From a virus: a DNA stretch of 42,946 nt. This document shows positions 6,199 through 12,865 of the stretch, in pieces. The stretch spans positions 1 to 42,946 of IMG/VR virus record IMGVR_UViG_3300032006_000021, one strand, 5' to 3'. Position 1 is the stretch's first letter. Each line of letters opens with the position of its first letter. Under the pieces are notes generated by a model. That model did no database searches. It saw nothing but the letters and a program-made list of their open reading frames with translations, and was not told the DNA's origin. A program made the translations under genes and the position numbers.

Positions 6199-6530
6199 AT
6201 CATCAACGTGCAATGAAATTTGAACTCGACGGACTGGTCGATCGGGCCAACCCGCCGTTTCAGGGCCACTCGCCAACGTCGCGTGCGGCTGCGCAGCAGA
6301 TCGCGTCTCCGGCCAGGTCGTTGAAGAGTCGGGTTCACGATTTCATCGCACGCCGTGGTGACTCTGGATGCACAGACGAAGAGATCCAGATCGCTTTGGA
6401 GATGAACCCATCGACTCAGCGGCCACGCCGTGTGGACCTTGTCCGTGACGGCGTGGTCGAGGATTCGGGACGACAACGCAAAACACGCAGCGGTCGCAAC
6501 GCGACCGTCTGGGTGATTCGAGAAACATAG
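6195..6530 (+). CDS. Winged-helix DNA-binding protein, 111 aa
   Basis: The C-terminal two-thirds reads as a winged helix. SLKSRVHDFIARRG is the first helix, CTDEEIQIALEM and TQRPRRVDLVRDGVVED the helix-turn-helix, and a basic hairpin ending NATVWVI the wing. It could be a replication accessory or transcription factor. The start is uncertain: TTG at 6195 overlaps the SSB stop (TTGA), suggesting coupling, but ATG at 6213 is possible. The hairpin array begins immediately after its stop. Confidence 0.65.
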   Translation: MNHQRAMKFELDGLVDRANPPFQGHSPTSRAAAQQIASPARSLKSRVHDFIARRGDSGCTDEEIQIALEMNPSTQRPRRVDLVRDGVVEDSGRQRKTRSGRNATVWVIRET

Positions 6531-6740
6531 CCCGCCAAACAGGGCAACACGGTTAGTCGCCGAGCCTCGACCGGTATCGACTGAGGCGGGAAGCGCACGG
6601 CAGTGATACCGGCCCTGCGGGGAAAAGTCACTGCGAACAAAGCGCCCGCTGTGGAGTGTGAGCCCGCCCCCTGGCCACAGCATCAAGGGAAGTCGTGCAG
6701 ACAGAGAGAGAAGTGTTTCTCTCCCCTGCAGCGCCAGGGG
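6531..6740 (+). ncRNA. Hairpin array, candidate structured or regulatory RNA
   Basis: This non-coding gap inside an otherwise tightly packed operon holds successive perfect stems. They are GCCTC/GAGGC (6564-6568/6583-6587), GCAGTGA/TCACTGC (6600-6606/6628-6634), GCTGTGG/CCACAGC (6648-6654/6675-6681), GAGAGAA/TTCTCTC (6706-6712/6717-6723) and CCCCTG/CAGGGG (6723-6728/6735-6740). CCCGCC (6531-6536) could also pair with GGCGGG (6585-6590). No long T-run follows. Several GGA triplets, some in single-stranded stretches, would suit CsrA binding, which is an inference. Confidence 0.45.
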
Positions 6741-6764
6741 GGTGCTAGCGAGAAAGAAACAAGG

Positions 6765-6959
6765 ATGGAAGAAATCTATCGAATTGCGGCAACGACCAGC
6801 CCAGATTCGTTTGTTGATCCCGCCGATTTCGAAAAACACGTCTGGTTGCTCGTCGAGTGCGAACGCTTGATGGTCGAGAACAACCGACTTTTTCACGAGG
6901 CATTTAACAGGGATCGCGAAATCATTCGACTACTGGCGAGGTTGAATAGTGCTGAGTGA
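6765..6959 (+). CDS. Small helical hypothetical protein, 64 aa
   Basis: An acidic helical peptide starting MEEIYRIAATTSPDSF. The frame is open from 6603, but that part is the hairpin array, and the ATG at 6765 after AAACAAGG is the more sensible start even though the binding site is weak. Its end overlaps the next gene by 11 bp. No function recognised. Confidence 0.5.
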   Translation: MEEIYRIAATTSPDSFVDPADFEKHVWLLVECERLMVENNRLFHEAFNRDREIIRLLARLNSAE

Positions 6960-7458
6960 AGGCAGGGATGTCGTGATGACAGGAACGGATAACGCGATGG
7001 CGATATACCTCGCCTACCCCAGGAAGGTTGGTCGCGGTGCAGCGCTCAAGGCGATATCGAAAGCCCTGCAGCTAGTCCCGTTCGATCAATTGCTCGAAGC
7101 CGTCGAAGCCTACGCCAAATCCCGTGTCGACGAAAACGGCCAGTTCCGAGACGACAGAAAATACACGCCACATCCGAGCACCTGGTTCAACCAGCAACGG
7201 TGGGCCGACGACCCCGAGGAATGGGCCGTCGCTGTGCAGATTAACAGTGCCGACGCTTTCGAGAAGTTGCGCCTTGCGATCCGCAAGCACGGGCTGATGG
7301 GGCGTGTCGCCGCTGCTGAAGACCTCGACGAGATGGTCATGGCGGCGGCGGTACGGATCGGCTGGCAACGTCTGTGCGAGATGACGGAGTTCAACCGGGA
7401 CAGTCTTTTTCGACTGTTTGATTCGACACTTCAAGCAGTAGCGAGGGGCGACGAATGA
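6949..7458 (+). CDS. Replication-organiser / helicase-loader-like protein
   Basis: This 169-aa protein contains the pattern YPRKVGRGAALKAISKAL, an AYAKS helix and then HPSTWFNQQRWADD. This series recurs in the C-terminal domain of phage replication proteins of the O/DnaT type, thought to load helicase; that assignment is from memory of the family. It is the only initiation candidate here, as no polymerase, primase or helicase was found. The start is GTG at 6949 with GCGAGG upstream; ATG at 6976 after GGCAGGG is the alternative. The stop overlaps the methyltransferase start. Confidence 0.6.
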   Translation: MLSEGRDVVMTGTDNAMAIYLAYPRKVGRGAALKAISKALQLVPFDQLLEAVEAYAKSRVDENGQFRDDRKYTPHPSTWFNQQRWADDPEEWAVAVQINSADAFEKLRLAIRKHGLMGRVAAAEDLDEMVMAAAVRIGWQRLCEMTEFNRDSLFRLFDSTLQAVARGDE

Positions 7459-8078
7459 AGCCGTTTGACGTGGTCAGTCTGTGTGACCTCACCGGCAACA
7501 TGGTCATGCCCTGGGCCGAGGCTGGCTATCGATGCTTGTGTCTCGACATCGCCCACAGTATTCGGCGCGAGCGTGAAACCGAAGTCGGATCAGGTTCGAT
7601 CGTCTACCGCTGGGCGAATGTAAGAAGCCTCACACCATCGGATCTTCCTCGTGACCCGGTGATCACGTTTGCGTTTCCGCCCTGTACGAATCTGGCCGTT
7701 TCGGGGGCGAGGGACTTCAAGCAAAAAGGAATTCGCGGGTTGATTGACGGTCTCGAACTGGTCGAAGCGTGCCGCCAGTTGTGCGAGTTCACCACTGGTC
7801 CCTGGATGTTGGAGAATCCCGTTAGTCGACTTTCGTCCTGCTGGCGAAAGCCAGATCACACGTTTCACCCGTGGATGTACGGCGATAACTACACGAAGAA
7901 TACCTGCCTTTGGACAGGCAACGGTTTTCTGATGCCGCAACCGACGATCGATGAACAACCGGAAGACTGTGACCAGCGAATCTGGCTGATGAGTCCCGGT
8001 CACGGTCGTGCGGCCAAACGATCGGAAACACCGATGGGTTTTGCAAAAGCCGTTTTTGAGGCGAATCATGATCAATAG
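7455..8078 (+). CDS. Minimal C5-cytosine DNA methyltransferase-like protein
   Basis: At 207 aa this is shorter than standalone C5 methyltransferases. It shows the cofactor loop DLTGN (11-15), FPPCTN with the nucleophile Cys77 and LENPVS with Glu120. A late MGFAKAVFEAN helix resembles the C-terminal motif X region. A QxRxR motif VIII and a separate target recognition domain are not evident, so specificity cannot be guessed. It could protect phage DNA from host nucleases or start a larger base modification. It overlaps the nuclease gene that follows. Confidence 0.8.
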   Translation: MKPFDVVSLCDLTGNMVMPWAEAGYRCLCLDIAHSIRRERETEVGSGSIVYRWANVRSLTPSDLPRDPVITFAFPPCTNLAVSGARDFKQKGIRGLIDGLELVEACRQLCEFTTGPWMLENPVSRLSSCWRKPDHTFHPWMYGDNYTKNTCLWTGNGFLMPQPTIDEQPEDCDQRIWLMSPGHGRAAKRSETPMGFAKAVFEANHDQ

Positions 8079-8406
8079 CCGCAACAAGGGAAAACGCGGA
8101 GAGTTGGAAGCCGCGAAAGTCTGGTCGAAACTGTTCGGCGTCGAGATGCGTAGATCGCAGCAGTTCTGCGGTCGATCAGACGAGAGTGACGACATCATCG
8201 GCCAGCCAGGCGTCTCGTTCGAGGTGAAACGAACCGCCCGCACCAACGTCCAGCGAGTCGTTGCCAAGGCCGTCGAGGACGCCGCAGAGGGGCGTGTGGC
8301 CGTCGTCCTCCACCGGGGCGACCATCAGCCCTGGCTCGTCAGCCTGCAGCTACACGACCTTCCAGACCTGGTGGCGACCCTGTTCCAAACCCTGGCGGAT
8401 AACTGA
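8068..8406 (+). CDS. PD-(D/E)XK nuclease, Holliday-junction-resolvase-like
   Basis: A 112-aa nuclease of the archaeal-Hjr type. NKGKRGELEAAK contains the first acidic residue (Glu12), SDDIIG the central Asp41/42 and SFEVKR the Glu52-x-Lys54 pair. A basic helix follows. Such enzymes resolve branched DNA before packaging. It overlaps the methyltransferase by 11 bp, so restriction-modification is a formal alternative, but the resolvase reading is more usual in phages. The ATG at 8068 is chosen because upstream codons lie in the methyltransferase frame. Confidence 0.8.
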   Translation: MINSRNKGKRGELEAAKVWSKLFGVEMRRSQQFCGRSDESDDIIGQPGVSFEVKRTARTNVQRVVAKAVEDAAEGRVAVVLHRGDHQPWLVSLQLHDLPDLVATLFQTLADN

Positions 8407-8570
8407 TGCCTCGCACTGTCGTAATCGCAGAACCAAATGTTCCGACCCGTGTCGGTGATATTCGTGTGACCGTAAAGCTCGAACGTTTGAACCGGTGCAT
8501 CGTGTACATCGACCATCCACCCTTTGTGATTGACAACCGTGACGGTGACGGAGATGATGACGACAGTTGA
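8406..8570 (+). CDS. 54-aa peptide with possible degenerate CsrA fold
   Basis: This short gene starts on the last base of the nuclease stop codon (TGATG) and ends 19 bases before a strong terminator. Its middle, DIRVTVKLERLNRC then IDHPP and VIDNRD, aligns without gaps to the CsrA core (DDIxVTV, GN, IxAP, V-x-x-x-R-E). The first strand differs and the tail is a run of acidic residues (GDGDGDDDDS). The resemblance is by eye and may be chance. Confidence 0.45.
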   Translation: MPRTVVIAEPNVPTRVGDIRVTVKLERLNRCIVYIDHPPFVIDNRDGDGDDDDS

Positions 8571-8589
8571 ATCGCGAATCGGTAACCAG

Positions 8590-8628
8590 CCCGCGCGAGT
8601 CCCCGAGAAGGACCGCGCGGGTTTTTTT
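8590..8628 (+). terminator. Strong intrinsic terminator
   Basis: An 8-bp perfect GC stem CCCGCGCG/CGCGCGGG (8590-8597/8614-8621) is extended by GTCC/GGAC (8599-8602/8610-8613), then T7 (8622-8628). It closes the replication operon. The frame of the next gene is open across it from 8554, so it might also act as an attenuator. Confidence 0.85.
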
Positions 8629-8631
8629 GTC

Positions 8632-8904
8632 ATGGACGACATCGAGCAACGATTGCTTCGAATTGAGGAACGTCTGAAGGTCGAATTGGGCCAGGACGGA
8701 TTCGACGGTCAGTTATGGAAAACACTCGACGCCCACAGCCAGCGACTCACGTCGATCGACAACACGATCTACCGTGGCAACGGCAAGGATTCGTTGGTCA
8801 CGCAGATCACAAAACTGCGTACCGAAATGCGAACGCTCGCCGGAATACTTGGCGTGTTGATTCCGGTTGGTTTCAAAGTGGTCGACATCTGGCTCTCTTC
8901 CTGA
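8632..8904 (+). CDS. Holin-like / XhlA-like membrane protein, 90 aa
   Basis: An N-terminal amphipathic coiled coil (MDDIEQRLLRIEERL, about 1-60) leads to a single hydrophobic C-terminal segment (LAGILGVLIPVGFKVVDIWL, about 68-87). This is the layout of haemolysin XhlA-type phage lysis proteins and of some holin partners. The ATG at 8632 directly follows the terminator T-run with no binding site. An ATG at 8554 with GGAG would add 26 residues encoded by the hairpin itself. The stop overlaps the protease frame. Confidence 0.55.
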   Translation: MDDIEQRLLRIEERLKVELGQDGFDGQLWKTLDAHSQRLTSIDNTIYRGNGKDSLVTQITKLRTEMRTLAGILGVLIPVGFKVVDIWLSS

Positions 8905-9767
8905 TTATCGCCGCAACGGCGGTGGCCGAAGAGCCGGTGTGGGTGCGTGCCAGCATCCAGGTCGATGGGTGTTCGGGAACCGTGATCAGTCCAGACGGCT
9001 ACGGCGTCGGTGCCGGTCACTGTGCGAAGGTCGACCGCAAGTTGACCTGGGTCGGCTACGACAACAAGACCACGGGCAAAGGGCGGTGGCTGTACGTCGA
9101 TGAGAAACGTGATTTGGCGTTGTTCAAGATCGACAAGCCAATCGCTCACGTTCGAGTTCCGCGACGGTTACCGGCGGGTCCGATCACCGGATGCGGGTGG
9201 CCTGAAGGCTCGGGGCCGGAACGATTGCGGCTGCGTTATTCAAACAGAGAAGAGTTTTCCAACCTGACCGGTGCGCGATGGGTGTTCGCGGTAGAAGCTG
9301 GCAAGTTCCGTTCTGGCAACTCAGGTGGCGGGGTCTTCATCGGGGCCGATCTCGTCACCGTCATGACCCACGGGGTTGACGACCAATGGGTCTACGGGTG
9401 CCGTCACGAGGAGTTTTTGGCCTTCCTCGCGGACGCGGAACAGGCAACCAGGGCGGTCTTCCTTCCGCCGCCAGGCGTTGCCAAACCGCTCGCCCTCGGC
9501 ACCGGTTGGGGAGACGACGATCGAACTCGGGAGATCAAGGCGCTGCAGAAACGTGTCGCGGCTCTCGAAAAACTGCTGAGTAGTAAACAGTCGCCGGTTC
9601 CCGGTCCTCCCGGGCCTCCTGGACCCCGCGGGGAACCGGGACCGGTTGGCTCGACGGATACGGGGCTGAACGATCGAATCATTTCACTCGAAGAATGGCG
9701 CGACAACTTCAAAGCGGTGATCCGCGTGAAGATCGCGCCGAACAAGGAGAAGACCGATGGCAAGTAG
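8901..9767 (+). CDS. Secreted trypsin-like serine protease with collagen-like tail
   Basis: Counting from 8901, a signal peptide (LFLIIAATAVA) is followed by a chymotrypsin-fold protease with triad His40 (GAGHC), Asp71 (RDLALFKID) and Ser141 (SGNSGGG). GNSGG replaces the usual GDSGG. A coiled coil (EIKALQKRVAALEKLL) then leads into about 16 residues of Gly-x-y (GPPGPPGPRGEPGPVG) and another short coil, a trimer-like stalk. No ATG, GTG or TTG lies near the signal peptide in this frame. CTG at 8901 overlaps the preceding TGA; CTG at 8889 or a -1 shift from the upstream gene are alternatives. It may attack envelope proteins during lysis. Confidence 0.8.
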   Translation: MIIAATAVAEEPVWVRASIQVDGCSGTVISPDGYGVGAGHCAKVDRKLTWVGYDNKTTGKGRWLYVDEKRDLALFKIDKPIAHVRVPRRLPAGPITGCGWPEGSGPERLRLRYSNREEFSNLTGARWVFAVEAGKFRSGNSGGGVFIGADLVTVMTHGVDDQWVYGCRHEEFLAFLADAEQATRAVFLPPPGVAKPLALGTGWGDDDRTREIKALQKRVAALEKLLSSKQSPVPGPPGPPGPRGEPGPVGSTDTGLNDRIISLEEWRDNFKAVIRVKIAPNKEKTDGK

Positions 9768-9951
9768 TGTTGACCTGCAGGCGTTGCTGGAAGCGGCAAG
9801 CGGCGAACGACTGGCGCAGCAGAGCGCCGCGAACAATTCGCTTCTGCAACTGATGGACCGTGCCTTTTTGAAGAACATGGCTGAAGTCGACACGGGTGAG
9901 GCATTCGCCAGCCGCGTGCTGATCCAGTCGAAGGATGGTCCGTCCGCTTGA
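9757..9951 (+). CDS. Small hypothetical protein, 64 aa
   Basis: A helical, Ala/Leu/Gln-rich peptide (MASSVDLQALLEAASGERL) with no membrane segment. It overlaps the end of the protease gene by 11 bp and has AAGGAGAAG upstream of the ATG, so it is clearly translated in the lysis cluster. The role is unknown. Confidence 0.6.
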   Translation: MASSVDLQALLEAASGERLAQQSAANNSLLQLMDRAFLKNMAEVDTGEAFASRVLIQSKDGPSA

Positions 9952-10148
9952 TCGACATCCAAACTGAAGCAGACCGATTGATCGCATTGGATCAAACGGG
10001 ACGTGATCGCGAAATGGTCGTCATGGCCCTGCGGCTCGGACAAGAGTCGCAGAGGTCGTGGGACCAATTGCATGCGTTGGACCTGGAGTTGATCGATGAA
10101 TTCACCCGTGATCGAAAAGGGGATGGCGGCGCACCTGAAGGCGCGTAA
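9948..10148 (+). CDS. Small hypothetical protein with TTG start, 66 aa
   Basis: An acidic helical peptide (IDIQTEADRLIALDQTGRDR). The start is TTG at 9948 overlapping the preceding stop (TTGA), with AAGGATGG about 10 bases upstream. Its 3' end overlaps the following gene by 53 bp in another frame, which is long for this phage. No function recognised. Confidence 0.5.
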   Translation: MIDIQTEADRLIALDQTGRDREMVVMALRLGQESQRSWDQLHALDLELIDEFTRDRKGDGGAPEGA

Positions 10149-10524
10149 TCGGTTGAAGAACATGTGGTTGCACGACCTGACCAATCGCCTGCAAATCCGC
10201 CGCAAGGCTCTCGCGCGGGACGCTGGCCTCGACGAAAGCTACGACGTTGGAACGTACCCGGGCGAATCGACGACCGTGATCCAGGGTGGTCCTGGCATGG
10301 TCAAAACGTCATTGCTCACCGCAGCCCTCATGGGTCTCGGCGGCGCGGGAGTCCTGGGAGCCAGTCAATTACTGGACGCGCTTCCATCCTCACGGGTGCG
10401 GCCAGTAGATGCCCAGCCCCCCGCCGTCGTGGCTCCTGCGGAACCTGCCGAAACTGAATTCGATATCACCGTCGAGACCGTTGACGGCCAGCTGAAAGTG
10501 ACCGGTGTAAAAGAGGTCGAGTAG
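10096..10524 (+). CDS. Single-pass membrane protein, 142 aa
   Basis: A positively charged N-terminal region (about 1-45) precedes one hydrophobic segment at 71-93 (SLLTAALMGLGGAGVLGAS). A Pro/Ala-rich linker and a small acidic beta-like tail (FDITVETVDGQLKVTGV) follow. Topology would be N-in, C-out. In this cluster it could be a holin, spanin-like or accessory lysis protein; no lipobox is seen. The ATG at 10096 has GGAG at 10084-10087 and is preferred to the ATG at 10123. Confidence 0.6.
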   Translation: MNSPVIEKGMAAHLKARNRLKNMWLHDLTNRLQIRRKALARDAGLDESYDVGTYPGESTTVIQGGPGMVKTSLLTAALMGLGGAGVLGASQLLDALPSSRVRPVDAQPPAVVAPAEPAETEFDITVETVDGQLKVTGVKEVE

Positions 10525-10528
10525 AGTA

Positions 10529-11095
10529 ATGGATTACTCGTTAGTACGCGACGACATCAATAACGGTGACGTGCTGGCGTTCGGCTACGTCCGCACATCG
10601 ATCTTCAGCCAACTGATCAGCCTGGTCACCCGCAGCCGAATCAGTCACGTCGGGATCGCGATCCGTTTCTACGGTCGCCTGTGCGTGATCGAGGCGCTGG
10701 AGGGACACGGGGTCCGCGTGTTTCCGATCAGCACGCTGCTTCGAGAAGGCCGGAAGATCTGGTGGTATCAGCTTCGATTGCCACAGAAGTTGCGGCGGTT
10801 TGAGCTCTGCGAGTTTGCCTTGCGGCACTGGGGCAAACGCTACGCGAGCCCCTGGCAGTTCGTTCGCACCTTCAGCCTGGTCACACGCCGTATCTGCGAT
10901 CTGTTGAAGATCAAACGTGACACGAACGAGGACCGGTTCTTTTGTAGTGAGTTCGTTGTTAGCGCCTTGAAGCACGCTGGGGTCGAAATCGAAGTCGATG
11001 CCGCATCGATGTCGCCCGCCGACGTGATCGAATTGCCGTGTCTCTTGCAGCGGGGAATCCTTGAATGGACTACCGATTTAAGGCAACCGTCCTAA
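10529..11095 (+). CDS. Permuted NlpC/P60 (YiiX-like) cysteine hydrolase
   Basis: A 188-aa protein with the order His before Cys typical of circularly permuted papain-like enzymes. His40 lies in SRISHVGIAI, Glu55 in VIEALEG and Cys139 in FFCSEFVVSALKHAG. NlpC/P60 relatives cleave peptidoglycan cross-peptides or amide and ester bonds. Because no lysozyme-like or amidase endolysin is present, this is the best candidate for the cell-wall-degrading enzyme of the phage. There is no signal peptide, so export would need a holin. The last 31 bp overlap the thermonuclease gene. Confidence 0.75.
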   Translation: MDYSLVRDDINNGDVLAFGYVRTSIFSQLISLVTRSRISHVGIAIRFYGRLCVIEALEGHGVRVFPISTLLREGRKIWWYQLRLPQKLRRFELCEFALRHWGKRYASPWQFVRTFSLVTRRICDLLKIKRDTNEDRFFCSEFVVSALKHAGVEIEVDAASMSPADVIELPCLLQRGILEWTTDLRQPS

Positions 11096-11427
11096 AAATT
11101 GTCGATGGTGACACGGTCGATTGTCGCATTCGCCTGGGCTTCCACGTTGAAGTCGTTGAGCGGCTGCGGTTGTGCATGAGCGACGGGGTCGGCCTGAACG
11201 CACCAGAAGTTCGTGGTGCGGAGCGTGAAGCCGGATTGGCCAGCAAGCTCGCTCTGAGGAACCTGCTGGCACGATACACGGAAGACGACGAAGTCATCGT
11301 GCAGACCTTTCGCGGCACCGCACAGGGCAAATATGGCCGGTTCCTGGGGGCGTTGGAGACCAGTGAGGGCGTAAAGATCTGCGATCTACTGGTGGAGAAT
11401 GGACATGCCGTCAGAAAGGCATACTGA
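11065..11427 (+). CDS. Thermonuclease (SNase-like) homologue
   Basis: A 120-aa protein showing the staphylococcal nuclease plan. VVDGDTVDCRI-type metal-binding residues sit near 13-22 (here IVDGDTVDCRI). RLRL and LNAPEVRG (Glu48; Asn replaces the usual Asp of GIDAPE) follow, then GKYGRFLGAL with Arg92 and a final LLVENGHAV. No signal peptide is present, so it probably acts inside the cell, perhaps on host DNA, or in the virion. It lies between the hydrolase and a small acidic gene, overlapping both. Confidence 0.85.
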   Translation: MDYRFKATVLKIVDGDTVDCRIRLGFHVEVVERLRLCMSDGVGLNAPEVRGAEREAGLASKLALRNLLARYTEDDEVIVQTFRGTAQGKYGRFLGALETSEGVKICDLLVENGHAVRKAY

Positions 11428-11587
11428 TGACCTGGAAGTTCCCGAAGGCGAGCCCACGCCCGAGGAAATCCGCGAGATGTGTGAAGAAATCCGCAAGGAG
11501 TGGAAGCACATCAAGGCCCGGGACGCACGCAAAGCGGAAATAACGCCATATCGGACGATTATTTTTAAGCGTCCTAAAGATATTTAG
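11405..11587 (+). CDS. Small charged hypothetical protein, 60 aa
   Basis: An acidic helix (PEEIREMCEEIRKEWKHI) followed by a basic end (YRTIIFKRPKD). It overlaps the nuclease gene. GGTGGAG lies 7 bases before the ATG at 11405; the ATG at 11399 is also in frame but too close to the binding site. No function recognised. It is the last gene of the cluster. Confidence 0.55.
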   Translation: MPSERHTDDLEVPEGEPTPEEIREMCEEIRKEWKHIKARDARKAEITPYRTIIFKRPKDI

Positions 11588-11701
11588 TGTTGCGCGCGTG
11601 AGTATTCCCCGCTTGCGTGGTTGGTTTGATATCGGAATGCGCTGATGTTAGCATTTTGTCAAACCGTATTGGACATGTTGACGGAGAGTTAGGGGGGGGG
11701 C

Positions 11702-12865
11702 ATGAAAAACACAACCGGAACGGTCTTCCAATGGTACGTTGAGCGCAACGGAGACCCGCAAACCAGGCGTTCGTTTACTTCGGAATCGCTCGCCCAGGAG
11801 TACGCGAGCATTTACGACCGCATCTCCGATGGTGACACGACGACTCGGATCTACCTTGCCCCGACGATCGAGATGGTTGAGATCGCAAAAGAGGTGGGCG
11901 AAGAACACTCGCTGAAAGGCGTCTACGCGGTCGTCGAGGAATCGGTTAGCAAGCACAAACCCAAGAAAGCCAACGGACGACCTTGGTTTCCGACAGTCGT
12001 CGTTTCTCTGCTTCTGGTCGCCTGCGCGGCTTTGGGTTTCGGGGTGACCCCTTCGAGGCCGACAAAAACACCGCCTTCCCAAACGGTCAAGTGCCCAATT
12101 TCGGGCATCGATCTTGTGTTGGTGCCATCAGGAACCGTCACGATGGGATCGTCTGAGGCGGATCGAAATTACGTTCTGAACAACGTCGACTTGCAGCGAT
12201 GGAACAAACTGCGAGTGCAGTCGGAATTGCAACGGCTGGCTGACGTACCCCGGTTCTATCTTGCGACGACCCCGGTGACGATCCGGCAGTTTCGACAATT
12301 CGTGACTGCGACAGGTCACATCACCACCGGTGAAAGCGACGATGAGGGCGGCTGGGGACGTGTCAACAACGCCTGGGTGAGGTCAAACGATTACACGTTC
12401 GACAATTTGGGCGAAGACATCGAGATTGATGATCGCATGCCCGCCATGAACATCAGCTACCGGGACGCTCTCGAATACTGCTTATGGTTGTCCAACGAAA
12501 CCGGTCGGACGTATCGTCTGCCCACCGAGGCGGAATGGGAACACGCCGCTCGCGGTGGAACAGACACTCGATGGCACACCGGCAACGACCTGCTCAACGC
12601 CACCAATTGCGGCTGGACGGCGGCTTCAAGTGGTGGAATCCCGCACCCCGTTGCGTCTTTCGAACCCAACGAGTTCGGCCTGTACGACATGATCGGTGGG
12701 GTCTGGGAATGGTGCGGTGATCATTTCTCCGACGACCGACCGTGGAGGGTTCTCAAGGGCGGTTCCTTTCGGGCAACCCCCTGGCTCGCTCGCTCCGCTT
12801 CTCGCAGCGGACTGAGAGAGGACTACGTCGGAGCCAACGGTTTTCGCGTGGTGCTGGAACCCTAA
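11702..12865 (+). CDS. Membrane-anchored formylglycine-generating-enzyme-fold (SUMF1) protein
   Basis: The N-terminal 90 residues are unrecognised and cytosolic in style. A hydrophobic helix (about 95-114) and a Thr/Pro linker follow. Residues 135-387 form an FGE-sulfatase domain: VLVPSGTVTMGS, PVTIRQFRQFVTATG, RLPTEAEWEHAARGG, NEFGLYDMIGGVWEWC, VLKGGSF and GFRVV. True FGE enzymes carry two cysteines near the C-terminus; here RSASRSGLRED occupies that place without Cys, so enzyme activity is doubtful. A binding role is more likely, as for related C-type-lectin-fold proteins. It stands alone and may be a lysogenic-conversion gene. G8 precedes the ATG. Confidence 0.85.
   Translation: MKNTTGTVFQWYVERNGDPQTRRSFTSESLAQEYASIYDRISDGDTTTRIYLAPTIEMVEIAKEVGEEHSLKGVYAVVEESVSKHKPKKANGRPWFPTVVVSLLLVACAALGFGVTPSRPTKTPPSQTVKCPISGIDLVLVPSGTVTMGSSEADRNYVLNNVDLQRWNKLRVQSELQRLADVPRFYLATTPVTIRQFRQFVTATGHITTGESDDEGGWGRVNNAWVRSNDYTFDNLGEDIEIDDRMPAMNISYRDALEYCLWLSNETGRTYRLPTEAEWEHAARGGTDTRWHTGNDLLNATNCGWTAASSGGIPHPVASFEPNEFGLYDMIGGVWEWCGDHFSDDRPWRVLKGGSFRATPWLARSASRSGLREDYVGANGFRVVLEP

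Noticed and set aside
12700-12865. Diversity-generating retroelement with the FGE-fold gene as target
   Set aside because: The fold is typical of DGR variable proteins, but no reverse transcriptase, no template repeat and no AAC-rich variable region near the C-terminus are present in the window.
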